64,000 nt of DNA from Actinoallomurus liliacearum (GTDB lineage Bacteria; Actinomycetota; Actinomycetes; Streptosporangiales; Streptosporangiaceae), in NCBI RefSeq assembly GCF_039542035.1, contig NZ_BAABHJ010000012.1:186001-250000 (forward strand), written 5' to 3'. The position numbers and the translations under genes are program-made. The stretch's first letter is position 1. Each line of letters starts with the position of its first letter. This document shows, piece by piece, positions 25,972 through 34,759 of this stretch. The notes beneath the pieces are model-generated. The model saw only the letters and a list, made by a program, of their open reading frames with translations, had not been told where the DNA came from and searched no databases.

Positions 25972-27645
25972 ATGCCCAGGTATCGTGACGCTTCTATGGA
26001 GGGGGTAGAGACGTCCGGCGAGAGCATCGGCCGATACCGCCTGGTCGAGAAGATCGGGGAAGGCGGGATGGGGGTCGTGCATCTCGCCACCGATCCCTTC
26101 GGCCGCAAGGTCGCCGTCAAGGTCCTGCGGCCCGGCGTCGCCTCCGACCAGACGGCCCTGCGGCGGCTGGCCCGCGAGGTCGACTCCATGCGCCGGGTGC
26201 ACAACCCGCACGTCGCGGAGATCGTCGACGCGGACGTCACGGCCGAGCCGCCCTATGTCGTCACCCAGTTCGTCCCCGGCCGGACCCTGGAGCAGACGGT
26301 CCAGGACGACGGCCCGCTGCGCGGCGAGGCGCTGCAGCGGCTGGCGACGGGGCTGGCCGTCGCGCTGACCGCCGTCCACGACGCCGGCATCGTGCACCGG
26401 GACCTGAAGCCGGGCAACGTCATGTTCCTGGAGAACGGCGAGCCGGTCGTCATCGACTTCGGCATCGCGCAGGGCGTCGACGCGACCCGGCTGACCGCGA
26501 CCGGGCTCGTCATCGGTACTCCCGGCTACCTCGCGCCCGAGATCATCGAGGGGGAGGACGCCGGCGCGCCCGCGGACGTCCACGCCTGGGCCGGCACGAT
26601 CGCGTACGCCGCGACCGGGCGGGCGCCGTTCGGCGGCGGCACGTTCGAGTCGATCTTCTACAAGATCATGGAGGGGCGGCCGGATCTGGACGGCGTCCCC
26701 GAGGCGCTGCTCCCGGTCGTCCGCGCGGCGATGGCGCGCAACCCGGCCGAGCGGCCCACCGCGCACGCCCTCGTCGAGCTGACCAGGCGCATCGACGTCG
26801 ACGCCACCCGGCTGGACCCGCCGTCGTCCCATACCAAGCGGCTCACCGCGGTCTCGGCCCCGCCGCCGGCCCCGGCCCCGGCCCGCCCGCGCGACTTCGT
26901 GGGCCAGTTGCCGCCGGCGCCGCCCCCGCAGCCGTACGCCCGTTCCCCGTACGGCCCGCAGGGGCGGGAGAACGCGCCCGGATACGCCCCGCCCCCGCCG
27001 AAGCCGCAGCGCCCGCCGAAGCCGCCACGGCCGGACGAGCCGAAGCCGTACGGCGTCTACCGCTTCCTCAGCCTGCTGCTCCTCGTCGGCGGGGTCGGGC
27101 TGTCCCTCGTGACGCCCACGATCGCGCTGATCGTCGTGCTGGCCGTCCTTCTCGTCCTGCGGACCGCCGACCGCGGCCACAAGGAGCTCAGTTCCAAGCG
27201 CACCCGGCGCGGACCGCGCTCGGGCGACCTGGCCGCGGTGATCGTCAAGTCGCCGTTCACGGCGGTCCGGGCGGCGCTGGGCATGCTGCTGGTCAGCCCC
27301 CTGGCGATCATGGCCGGCACCGTCGTGCTGCTGATCGGGCTGGTCGCCAAGTCCGCGCTGCCGATTCCGCGGGCGGTCGCGCTGGGCGCGGCGGCGTTCG
27401 TGATCGTGCAGTGCCTGGGGCCGGGCAGCGAGCCCGCGCGCCGGCAGCTCGCCCGGTTCTGGGGCGCCGTGCTGCCGCGACGCAACCAGGCGCTGATCGC
27501 GCTGGCCGTCATAGGATTCGTCGTCTTCCTGATCGTGTCCTTCGCGCTCAGCCAGACGCCGGATCTGCGGCCGTTCGCCGGCGGGTCGTTCACGAGGAAC
27601 CTCGCTCACGTGCGCTCCGGAATCCGGAGCCTGCTCGGCGGCTGA
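25972..27645 (+). CDS. Membrane Ser/Thr protein kinase with C-terminal module (kinase 2 of 4)
   Basis: 557 residues. Kinase domain about 20-275 with GEGGMGVVH, VAVKVLRPG, VHRDLKPGNVM, VIDFGIAQG and IGTPGYLAPE. A Pro-rich linker (about 295-360; PPPAPAPARPRDF, PPPKPQRPPKPPRP) leads to a C-terminal region with at least four hydrophobic helices (about 362-540). It contains the signature PGSEPARRQLAR that is shared with the neighbouring kinase and the stand-alone membrane protein. The ATG at 25972 has GAGGTG upstream; ATG 25996 is an alternative. The topology puts the kinase in the cytoplasm. Confidence 0.93.
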   Translation: MPRYRDASMEGVETSGESIGRYRLVEKIGEGGMGVVHLATDPFGRKVAVKVLRPGVASDQTALRRLAREVDSMRRVHNPHVAEIVDADVTAEPPYVVTQFVPGRTLEQTVQDDGPLRGEALQRLATGLAVALTAVHDAGIVHRDLKPGNVMFLENGEPVVIDFGIAQGVDATRLTATGLVIGTPGYLAPEIIEGEDAGAPADVHAWAGTIAYAATGRAPFGGGTFESIFYKIMEGRPDLDGVPEALLPVVRAAMARNPAERPTAHALVELTRRIDVDATRLDPPSSHTKRLTAVSAPPPAPAPARPRDFVGQLPPAPPPQPYARSPYGPQGRENAPGYAPPPPKPQRPPKPPRPDEPKPYGVYRFLSLLLLVGGVGLSLVTPTIALIVVLAVLLVLRTADRGHKELSSKRTRRGPRSGDLAAVIVKSPFTAVRAALGMLLVSPLAIMAGTVVLLIGLVAKSALPIPRAVALGAAAFVIVQCLGPGSEPARRQLARFWGAVLPRRNQALIALAVIGFVVFLIVSFALSQTPDLRPFAGGSFTRNLAHVRSGIRSLLGG

Positions 27646-27678
27646 CCCGGGCGGCACCCGACAAAGGAAGATCGAACC

Positions 27679-29244
27679 ATGCCAGTGGAGGACGCCTCGG
27701 TGGAGAAGGTCGGCCCCTACCGGGTCGTGGCGACCCTCGGCGAGGGGGGCATGGGCGTCGTCCATCGGGCGGTCGACGACATCGGCCGCGAGGTGGCCCT
27801 GAAGGTCGTGCGGACGGAGTACACCGAGGACACGACCTTCCGGCGGCGGCTGGCCCGCGAGGTCGACACGATGCGGCGGGTGCGGAGCCCCTACGTCGCC
27901 GAGGTCCTCGACGCCGACGTCGCGGCCGAACGCCCCTACATCGTCACCCGCTTCATCGACGGCCACCCGCTCGACGGCGTGGTCCGGGCGGCCGGGCCAC
28001 TGTCCGGCGGGCCGCTGGCGCGCGTGGCGGTCGGCCTGGCCGAGGCGCTGGTCGCCATCCACCGGGCGGGCGTCGTCCACCGGGACCTCAAGCCGAACAA
28101 CGTCATGATGGTCGACGGGGCGCCGGTGGTGATCGACTTCGGCATCGCCCACGGGATGGACGCCACCCGGCTCACCCAGACCGGAATGGTCGTCGGCACG
28201 CCGGGCTACCTCGGGCCGGAGATCATCGACGGCAAGCCGCCCGGCCCCGAGGTCGACGTCTACGGGTGGGCGGCGACCGTCGCGTTCGCCGCGACCGGGC
28301 GCGCGCCGTTCGGGGGCGGCTCGCTGGAGGCGGTGCTGGCCCGCATCCTCACCGGCAACCCCGACCTCGACGGCGTCCCGCCGTCCCTCGAACCGCTGCT
28401 GCGCATGGCCCTCGCCCGCGACCCGGAGGCCAGGCCGGCCGCGGCGGAACTGGCGGGCCGGGTGCGGGTGCTCGACCTCGGCGCCCCACCGCCCATCGGC
28501 GCGACTGCCATGGGCCCGTCCGCTGACGCCGCGGGCCGCACCGGGACGCCGCCGAACTCCCGGCCCTCCGGCCCCTTCGCGGCGGCGCGCGCTTCCGAGC
28601 CGCCGGCGGGCCCGCCGTCCGGATCGTTCCCGCCCCATCCGGCGCCGCGTGTGGCGCTCGGCTGGTACAAGCTGCTCGCCTACCTGGTGATCCTCACGGC
28701 CGTGGCGGTCTGCGCCGTGGCCCCCGTCGTCGGCCTCCCCGTCGTGGTGGCGGGCGCCTGGTACCTGCGGGCGGGGGACTCGGCCGTCCGCTCCCGCCGG
28801 ACGCCGGTCCGTGGGGCCGAGGACCTCGCGCTGGCGCCCTTGCGCGTGCCGGAGTCGCTGAGCCGGTCCACCGGAGCGCTGGTGCCCGCCCTGCTGTACG
28901 CGGGCGTGGCGGCGGCGGTGACCGCCCTGGCGCTGCTCGTCTGGTCCGCCACGCACTCCCTCTCCTGGCCAGACGCCGTGGCCCGGTGGAGTGCGGCGGT
29001 GTTCGCCTGCGTGACGCTCGCGGGTCCCGGCGTCATGGCGCCGCGCCGCCAGCTGGTCCGGCTGCTGTCGGCGGTGGCCCAGAGGCCCCGGCAGGCCGCG
29101 TCGGTGGGCCTGTGCCTGGCCGGGATCACCTCGCTCGCGGTCGCGGCCGGGTGGCTGGCCCGGCCGCGCTGGTGGCCGATCGGCGACCGGGCCGGTGCCA
29201 TCGCCGAGCTCACGGACCGGATCGCCACGCTCCTGAATCACTGA
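27679..29244 (+). CDS. Membrane Ser/Thr protein kinase with C-terminal module (kinase 3 of 4)
   Basis: 521 residues. Kinase domain about 10-265: GEGGMGVVH, VALKVVRTE, VHRDLKPNNVM, VIDFGIAHG and VGTPGYLGPE, where the usual APE is GPE. The linker (about 270-330) is rich in Pro/Ser/Gly. The C-terminal membrane module (about 330-510) includes VVAGAWYLRAGD and PGVMAPRRQLVRLLSAVAQ, closely matching the stand-alone protein at 29479. The ATG at 27679 follows AAAGGAAG. Likely a membrane-anchored signalling kinase, ligand unknown. Confidence 0.93.
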   Translation: MPVEDASVEKVGPYRVVATLGEGGMGVVHRAVDDIGREVALKVVRTEYTEDTTFRRRLAREVDTMRRVRSPYVAEVLDADVAAERPYIVTRFIDGHPLDGVVRAAGPLSGGPLARVAVGLAEALVAIHRAGVVHRDLKPNNVMMVDGAPVVIDFGIAHGMDATRLTQTGMVVGTPGYLGPEIIDGKPPGPEVDVYGWAATVAFAATGRAPFGGGSLEAVLARILTGNPDLDGVPPSLEPLLRMALARDPEARPAAAELAGRVRVLDLGAPPPIGATAMGPSADAAGRTGTPPNSRPSGPFAAARASEPPAGPPSGSFPPHPAPRVALGWYKLLAYLVILTAVAVCAVAPVVGLPVVVAGAWYLRAGDSAVRSRRTPVRGAEDLALAPLRVPESLSRSTGALVPALLYAGVAAAVTALALLVWSATHSLSWPDAVARWSAAVFACVTLAGPGVMAPRRQLVRLLSAVAQRPRQAASVGLCLAGITSLAVAAGWLARPRWWPIGDRAGAIAELTDRIATLLNH

Positions 29245-29279
29245 CGCGCGGCGGGTCCCCTCGGGGCGGACCACATCGG

Positions 29280-29360
29280 CACGGGTTCGCGGACACCCGC
29301 GGTGCGTCCCCGCTCGGGTGGACGACGCCGCCACGGGCTCGCGGACACGCGCGGCGTGTC
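29280..29360. repeat. 29-bp imperfect direct repeat upstream of orphan membrane gene
   Basis: 29280-29308 and 29332-29360 match in 25 of 29 positions, starting CACGGGYTCGCGGACAC, and are 52 bp apart. The second copy contains a perfect dyad GACACGC-gcg-GCGTGTC. They lie between kinase 3 and the kinase-less membrane gene. Possible operator pair or terminator. Confidence 0.5.
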
Positions 29361-29478
29361 GGCCGCTTCGCGCCGGTCGGACCCCGTGGCACGGTAGTGT
29401 GGCATCGCCTTCACGTCCGCCCGATGCGGGGACCCCAGCGACATTTTCGAGGAGGGAACGGCGTTCCTCTCCGGCCCG

Positions 29479-30168
29479 ATGGCCGGGGGCACGCGCCGCG
29501 CACCGATGACGTGGGATGAGACATCCGGCGCGGTCTCCGACCCGCCGCTGGAGGCCCAGGAGACCGTCGACGCCGTCGTCGAGGGCTGGTCACGGCTCTT
29601 CACGTATCTCGTCGTCGCGAGCGTGTTCGGGCTCGCCGTCATCACGCCGTTCTTCGGGCTCCTGCTGGCGCTGGCGGGCGCGTCGTACCTACGGGCCGGG
29701 CAGGCGCACGCGCGCCGGCATCCCGCGACGCCGCTGCGGCTGACGGTCGGCCCGCTGACCGCGCCGCTGGACCTGATCCGCGGCGTCGCGGGGACGTTGC
29801 TCACCGTGCCCTACGCCGTGGTGTTCGCGGTCGTCGTGCCGATGGCGATCATGGCGGCGGCGGCCGTCGACGTCCAGGTCGCGCCGCTGGTCGCGGCGGC
29901 CTGGGGGGCCGGGGCCGCGGCGTTCGTCCTGCTGGCCGCGCCGGGCGTCCGGGTGCCCCGCCGGCATCTCGTGCAGGTGTTCATCGCGCTCGCCTCGGGA
30001 CCGCGCCGGATCGCGGTGATCGGAGCGCTCCTGTGCGTGGTGACACTCGCCGTCCTGGCCGCGGCGATCGTGCTCAGGCCGACCTTCGCCCCCATGTACG
30101 AGCTGGAGAACACCATCGCCCAGGAGCTCTCCCGGTTCCAGACCTCGATCCAACAGCGCGTGTCGTGA
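29479..30168 (+). CDS. Kinase-less membrane protein sharing the kinase C-terminal module
   Basis: 229 residues with about five hydrophobic helices and no kinase domain. It aligns by eye with the C-terminal membrane region of kinase 3: ALAGASYLRAGQAH against VVAGAWYLRAGDSA, and PGVRVPRRHLVQVFIALAS against PGVMAPRRQLVRLLSAVAQ, with the same spacing to the final helix. A short acidic N-terminal stretch replaces the kinase. The start is uncertain: ATG 29479 and ATG 29506 both lack a good Shine-Dalgarno sequence. It may be a partner subunit or decoy of the kinases, or a kinase that lost its catalytic half. Confidence 0.8.
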   Translation: MAGGTRRAPMTWDETSGAVSDPPLEAQETVDAVVEGWSRLFTYLVVASVFGLAVITPFFGLLLALAGASYLRAGQAHARRHPATPLRLTVGPLTAPLDLIRGVAGTLLTVPYAVVFAVVVPMAIMAAAAVDVQVAPLVAAAWGAGAAAFVLLAAPGVRVPRRHLVQVFIALASGPRRIAVIGALLCVVTLAVLAAAIVLRPTFAPMYELENTIAQELSRFQTSIQQRVS

Positions 30169-30233
30169 CCGGGGGCCCGCCGGGCCGAACATTTACGATC
30201 ATGCGGTAGCCCGTCGACCGCGGAATCCCCCCA

Positions 30234-31808
30234 ATGACGTCCCTGCGCGAGAGTCTCGGCCCCTACCGGCTCCTTGAGGAGATCGGTGTCGGCGGCATGG
30301 GCGAGGTGCACCTCGCGCTGGCCCCGGACGGCAGCACGGTCGCGGTCAAGATCCTGCATCCCGCCGTCGCCCGCGATCCGCTGGCCCGCCGTCGCCTCGA
30401 ACGCGAGGTCGCGACGATGCGCCGGGTCCGCAGCCCGTACGTCGCCGAGGTGGTCGACGCGGACTTCACCGGCCGCCGTCCGTACGTCGTCACCAGGTAC
30501 GTCCAGGGCCGCTCCCTGGACATGTGCGTGCGCCGCGACGGCCCGATCCGGGGCACGGGGCTGCTGAGGGTGGCGCGCGGGCTGGCCCGCGCGCTGCACG
30601 TGATCCACGCGGCCGGGGTCGTCCACCGCGACCTCAAGCCGGCCAACGTGATCCTCGTCGACCGCGATCCGGTCGTCATCGACTTCGGCCTCGCGCACGT
30701 GCTGGACGCGACCCGGCTGACGCGTACCGGCACGGCGATCGGCACGCCCGGCTACCTGGCCCCGGAGATCCTCGACGGGGAACGGGCCGGACCGGCCGCC
30801 GACGTCTTCTCCTGGGCGGGCACGGTCGCGTTCGCGGCCACCGGCCGATCGCCGTACGGGCCGGGGCCGGCGCAGGCGATCTTCTCCCGCGTGCTGCGCG
30901 GCCGCCACGACCTCCGCGGCGTGCCGGGCGGGCTGCGGGCGACGCTGGAGGCCGCGCTGGCGCTCGACCCGGAGTCGCGTCCGGGCACGGGCGACCTCCT
31001 GGAGGAGCTCGCGGTGCGGAACCGGCCCCGGCCGACCGTCGTCCCCAGCCGACCGCCGGCGACGGCCGCCCCGGCGCCGGACGGCCGGACTCGAGTCGGC
31101 CCGGCTCCGGACGGTCGGGCTTCGGCGGGTCGGGCGCCGGTCGGTTCCGCTCCGGCGGACCGGTTCCGGGAAGCGGACCGGGCATCGGGTGATCCGGTCG
31201 TCGAGGCGGCCGCCGTCCCGGACGCTCCCGCCGCCCCGATGGCGGGCGAGCCTCCAGGCCCGGAGGAATTCCCGGTGGGGGAGCGGCCCGTCGAGTCCGG
31301 CTCCAAAGGCCGGCGCCGCGGTCTGCCGTCGCGCCTGCTGCGGGGAACGGTGGCGCTCGCCGTTCCGGCCGCCTGCTACGCCCTGCCGGTCCTGGCCGTC
31401 GCGACGATCCTGTCGGCCTGTGCCGCGGGCTACGCCTGGGACGCCATCGCGCGCGCCCGCCGCCGGACGGCCGCCCGGGTCGGCCGGCTCGCCCGTCTGG
31501 GGTCGGTCCTCGCCGCTCTCGTCGCGGTTCCGGCGCAGACGGTGGTGCGGCTGGTGGCGCTGGTCCTCGCCATGGTGGTCGGGTACGGCGCGGTGCTCGG
31601 GATCACCTGGTGGTCGGTCGTGCCGCGCGACCGGGCCCTGGCGCTGCCCCTCGGCGTGCTCGCGGTCGCGGCGGCGCTCGTGCGCGCACGCTACGCCGCC
31701 GAACACCGTCGGGTCCGGCTGGCCCTGGCCGTGCTGGCCGCCGGAACGCTGGCGCTGGCGGTGGTCGGCATCCCGTTCCCGGCATGGTGGCCGGTCATCG
31801 TGCCTTGA
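30234..31808 (+). CDS. Membrane Ser/Thr protein kinase (kinase 4 of 4)
   Basis: 524 residues. Kinase domain about 10-265 with GVGGMGEVH, VAVKILHPA, VHRDLKPANVI, VIDFGLAHV and IGTPGYLAPE. A long linker (about 265-370) is rich in Pro, Gly, Arg and Asp with repeats of the type APDGRTRVGPAPDGRAS. The C terminus (about 375-520) is hydrophobic with four or more helices, but its sequence is more diverged than in kinases 2 and 3 and the PRRQL signature is not clear. Catalytic residues are intact. The ATG at 30234 has weak ribosome binding. Confidence 0.92.
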   Translation: MTSLRESLGPYRLLEEIGVGGMGEVHLALAPDGSTVAVKILHPAVARDPLARRRLEREVATMRRVRSPYVAEVVDADFTGRRPYVVTRYVQGRSLDMCVRRDGPIRGTGLLRVARGLARALHVIHAAGVVHRDLKPANVILVDRDPVVIDFGLAHVLDATRLTRTGTAIGTPGYLAPEILDGERAGPAADVFSWAGTVAFAATGRSPYGPGPAQAIFSRVLRGRHDLRGVPGGLRATLEAALALDPESRPGTGDLLEELAVRNRPRPTVVPSRPPATAAPAPDGRTRVGPAPDGRASAGRAPVGSAPADRFREADRASGDPVVEAAAVPDAPAAPMAGEPPGPEEFPVGERPVESGSKGRRRGLPSRLLRGTVALAVPAACYALPVLAVATILSACAAGYAWDAIARARRRTAARVGRLARLGSVLAALVAVPAQTVVRLVALVLAMVVGYGAVLGITWWSVVPRDRALALPLGVLAVAAALVRARYAAEHRRVRLALAVLAAGTLALAVVGIPFPAWWPVIVP

Positions 31809-31836
31809 TCGGGGCAGACGGACTTTGCGGAGTCGC

Positions 31837-31848
31837 TACCCGTGGGTA
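31837..31848. promoter_or_regulatory. Possible operator and promoter upstream of etfBA
   Basis: TACCC-GT-GGGTA is a short dyad inside GCTACCCGTGGGTAAC. TTGCGG at 31825-31830 and TAACAT at 31847-31852 could be -35 and -10 elements (16-bp spacer) around it. A repressor of fatty-acid catabolism binding here would make sense for etf genes, but this is inference from position. Confidence 0.35.
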
Positions 31849-32008
31849 ACATCGGGGGCGATGCGAGGGGATGCCCCGGGGCCGAATCACTTTCGGGCGT
31901 TTGGCAGGCTTGGGGCGTCCAACGCGTCAGCCCGCGTCGCCCGCAGGGGCGGCGCCCGTCGTGCCGGAGGAGCGCGTAGATGAAGTGTGCAGGGAGGGCG
32001 GACACCAT

Positions 32009-32788
32009 ATGAACATCGTCGTCTGCGTGAAGCAGGTTCCCGACACGGCGACCGAACGCAAGCTGCGGTCCGACGACAAGACCCTCGACCGTGAGGCCGC
32101 CGATGGCGTCATCAACGAGCTCGACGAGTACGCCGTCGAGGAGGCCCTGACCATCAAGGAGGCCCACGGCGGTGAGGTGACCGTCCTCACCATGGGTCCC
32201 GAGAAGGCGTCGGAGTCGATCCGCAAGGCCCTGGCCATGGGTGCCGACAAGGCCGTTCACGTGTCGGACGAGGCGCTGCACGGCTCGGACGCGCTGTCGA
32301 CCTCCTACGCGCTCGCGCAGGTGCTCAAGAAGATCGGCTTCGACATCGTCATCCTCGGTGCGGAGTCGACCGACGCCCGTACGGGCCTGCTGGCCGCGAT
32401 GCTGTCCGAGCGGCTCGGCGTGCCCCAGGTGACGCTGGCCAACAAGGTGGAGATCGACGGCTCCTCGCTCAAGGCGCAGCGGCTCACGGACTACGGTTTC
32501 GACCGTGTCGAGGCGAGCCTTCCCGCCGTCGTCAGCGTCGTCGAGAAGATCAACGAGCCGAGGTACCCCTCGTTCAAGGGGATCATGGCGGCCAAGAAGA
32601 AGCCGGTCGAGAAGCTCGCCGTCGCCGACGCCGAGATCGACGCCGCCAAGGTCGGGCTCGCCGGAGCCTCGACCGAGGTCGTCGACTTCGCCGACGCGCC
32701 GCCGCGCGAGAAGGGCCAGATCGTCAAGGACGAGGGCGACGGCGGCGTGAAGGTCGCCGAGTTCCTCGCGTCCAAGAAGTTCATCTGA
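32009..32788 (+). CDS. etfB: Electron transfer flavoprotein beta subunit
   Basis: 259 residues. It starts MNIVVCVKQVPDTATERKL. GGEVTVLTMGPEKASESIRK and LGAESTDARTGLLAAML are typical of EtfB, and the late LPAVVSVVEKINEPRYPSFK is the family signature. It binds AMP and pairs with EtfA to carry electrons from acyl-CoA dehydrogenases to the quinone pool via ETF dehydrogenase. The ATG at 32009 has AGGGAGGG upstream. First gene of etfBA, 11 bp ahead of etfA. Confidence 0.97.
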   Translation: MNIVVCVKQVPDTATERKLRSDDKTLDREAADGVINELDEYAVEEALTIKEAHGGEVTVLTMGPEKASESIRKALAMGADKAVHVSDEALHGSDALSTSYALAQVLKKIGFDIVILGAESTDARTGLLAAMLSERLGVPQVTLANKVEIDGSSLKAQRLTDYGFDRVEASLPAVVSVVEKINEPRYPSFKGIMAAKKKPVEKLAVADAEIDAAKVGLAGASTEVVDFADAPPREKGQIVKDEGDGGVKVAEFLASKKFI

Positions 32789-32799
32789 GAGGCGGGGAA

Positions 32800-33750
32800 A
32801 TGGCGGAGATTCTCGTCCTCGTCGACCATGTCGACGGAGAGGTCAAGAAGGTCACCTTCGAGCTGCTGACGCTCGCGCGCCGGCACGGCGACGCCGCGGC
32901 GGTATGGATCGGCCCGGGCTACGAGGGCGCCAAGGACAAGCTGGCCGAGTACGGCGCGGCCAAGGTCTACGTCGCCGCCGACGAGGAGCTGACCTCCTAC
33001 GTCGTCGCGCCGAAGGCCGAGCTCCTTGCGCAGCTCGTCGCCGACACGTCGCCGGCGGCGGTCCTCGTCGCCGCGACGGGCGAGGGCAAGGAGATCGCGG
33101 GACGTCTCGCGGTCAAGACCGAGTCCGGCGTCCTCACCGACGTCGTCGACGTTGCGGACGGTTTCGTCGGCGAGCACTCGATCTTCGGTGGCGCGATCGT
33201 CTCGCACGCGAAGGTGTCGAAGGGCACGCCGATCATCGCGGTGCGCCCGAACTCCACCGCCCCCGAGGCCGCGCCGTCGACGCCGGCCGAGGAGCAGGTG
33301 TCGGTGACGCTGTCCGACGCGGCCAAGGCGGCCAAGGTCGTCGAGAAGGTCGTGCAGGAGAAGGGCGAGCGCCCGGAGCTGACCGAGGCCGCGATCGTGG
33401 TCTCCGGCGGCCGGGGTGTCGGCGGCGCCGACAACTTCAAGCTCATCGAGGAGCTGGCCGACTCGCTCGGCGCGGCCGTCGGCGCCTCGCGCGCCGCGAC
33501 CGACGCCGGCTGGTACCCCCACACCTTCCAGGTGGGCCAGACCGGCAAGACGGTGTCGCCGCAGCTGTACGTCGCGGTCGGCATCTCGGGCGCCATCCAG
33601 CACCGGGCCGGCATGCAGACCTCCAAGACGATCGTCGCGATCAACAAGGACCCGGACGCGCCGATCTTCGAGCTGGTCGACTACGGCATCGTCGGCGACC
33701 TGTTCCAGGTCGCCCCGCAGCTCACCGAGGAGATCACCAAGCGCAAGTGA
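32800..33750 (+). CDS. etfA: Electron transfer flavoprotein alpha subunit
   Basis: 316 residues. The C-terminal FAD domain holds VSGGRGVGGADNFKLIEELA, TFQVGQTGKTVSPQLYVAVG, GISGAIQHRAGMQTSKTIVA and the end IVGDLFQVAPQLTEEI. It binds FAD and accepts electrons from flavoprotein dehydrogenases. The ATG at 32800 follows GAGAGGCGGGG. Co-transcribed with etfB and ended by a strong hairpin 12 bp after the stop. Confidence 0.97.
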   Translation: MAEILVLVDHVDGEVKKVTFELLTLARRHGDAAAVWIGPGYEGAKDKLAEYGAAKVYVAADEELTSYVVAPKAELLAQLVADTSPAAVLVAATGEGKEIAGRLAVKTESGVLTDVVDVADGFVGEHSIFGGAIVSHAKVSKGTPIIAVRPNSTAPEAAPSTPAEEQVSVTLSDAAKAAKVVEKVVQEKGERPELTEAAIVVSGGRGVGGADNFKLIEELADSLGAAVGASRAATDAGWYPHTFQVGQTGKTVSPQLYVAVGISGAIQHRAGMQTSKTIVAINKDPDAPIFELVDYGIVGDLFQVAPQLTEEITKRK

Positions 33751-33762
33751 CCTCGCGCGCGA

Positions 33763-33795
33763 CGACGCCCCGGCGGATCTCCCGCCGGGGCGTCG
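33763..33795. terminator. Terminator after etfA
   Basis: CGACGCCCCGGCGG pairs perfectly with CCGCCGGGGCGTCG (14 bp, 5-base loop). It also faces the end of the minus-strand gene at 33812, so it can work in both directions. Confidence 0.88.
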
Positions 33796-33811
33796 CCGCG
33801 TTCGGGGAACG

Positions 33812-34759
33812 TCAGTGTGCGGTCGGAGTGGTGACGGGCGCCCCGGGCGCGGTGGGGGTGGCGACGGGTGCCCCGGGCGACGGCGGGCCCTGGTGCACCC
33901 GGCGGGTCGGGCCGACGAACAGCAGGACCTGGTCCTGCGCCCACGGGACGGCGTCGTGCACGAACCATCCCGGCTGCACCTTCGTCGGCGGCACGCCGTT
34001 CTGGTACGGCCGGTTGTCGCCGTTCCCCGCCTCGTACCGATACTGCGGCACGGTGACGTGCCGCTTCTTCAGCGTCGCCAGGACCTCGGCGACCGTGCGG
34101 CCGCGGTACGTCAGCCCGTGCATCACCTCGCCCGGCGCGTCGACCGGGGCGGAGGAGCTGTACTGCTCGCCGGGCCGGGCCGCCCGTCCGAACACGACCG
34201 TCGCGTGTTCCTTGTAGTCGATCGGGATCTTCACGCCGACCGGGCACTCGTCACCGCCGCCTCCGGTGCGGCACTTGCCCCGCGCCGTCATGTCCTTGAT
34301 CGCGCCCTCCGACATCACCACTGTGCCGACGATCGACGGCGACGCCGGGACGAGCCTCAGGTCGATGTTCATCCCGTGCGCGGCGAACTCCTTCCGGTAC
34401 CGCGCCGGATCGGCGAGCGGGTCCTTGACCTTCACGATCAGGTACCGGCCCTGGGTGGAGAAGGTCAGCGCCGCCAACTGGATCTTCGGCGAGACGCTCC
34501 GCACCGCCTGCGGCGTCTGCCTCTGCGGGGACGGTGAACCGGACAGCACGGACGCGGCGACGACGGACGCGGCGACCCCCGCCGCGGCCAGCGGCAGGCC
34601 GATGACCAGGGCCCGGCGGCGCCGTGCCGGTCGTCTCTCCGGTACGGCGGTGGACGTGATCCGCTCGGCCAGGTCGCTCTTGGTCCTCGGGCTCACCATG
34701 TGGGCCGCCTCCTCGTCCGTGACGGGCGCCAGTCGCCCGATCAGCTCTTCGTGGTTCAT
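33812..34759 (-). CDS. Membrane-anchored protein coupled to ECF sigma factor
   Basis: 315 residues. A cytoplasmic N-terminal part (MNHEELIGRLAPVTDEEAAH) is followed by one membrane helix (RRALVIGLPLAAAGVAASVV, about 50-72) and a large outer region ending in a Pro/Thr-rich tail. It resembles the CU044_5270-type proteins that accompany actinomycete ECF sigma genes. Its ATG overlaps the sigma stop by four bases (ATGA). It is probably a sensor or anti-sigma-like partner, although no classical zinc anti-sigma motif is visible. The outer domain is unknown. Confidence 0.78.
   Translation of the reverse strand: MNHEELIGRLAPVTDEEAAHMVSPRTKSDLAERITSTAVPERRPARRRRALVIGLPLAAAGVAASVVAASVLSGSPSPQRQTPQAVRSVSPKIQLAALTFSTQGRYLIVKVKDPLADPARYRKEFAAHGMNIDLRLVPASPSIVGTVVMSEGAIKDMTARGKCRTGGGGDECPVGVKIPIDYKEHATVVFGRAARPGEQYSSSAPVDAPGEVMHGLTYRGRTVAEVLATLKKRHVTVPQYRYEAGNGDNRPYQNGVPPTKVQPGWFVHDAVPWAQDQVLLFVGPTRRVHQGPPSPGAPVATPTAPGAPVTTPTAH

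Noticed and set aside
25651..29334. 1227-codon minus-strand frame across the kinase array
   Set aside because: Antisense of kinase genes with clear catalytic motifs on the plus strand; composition typical of GC-driven shadows.
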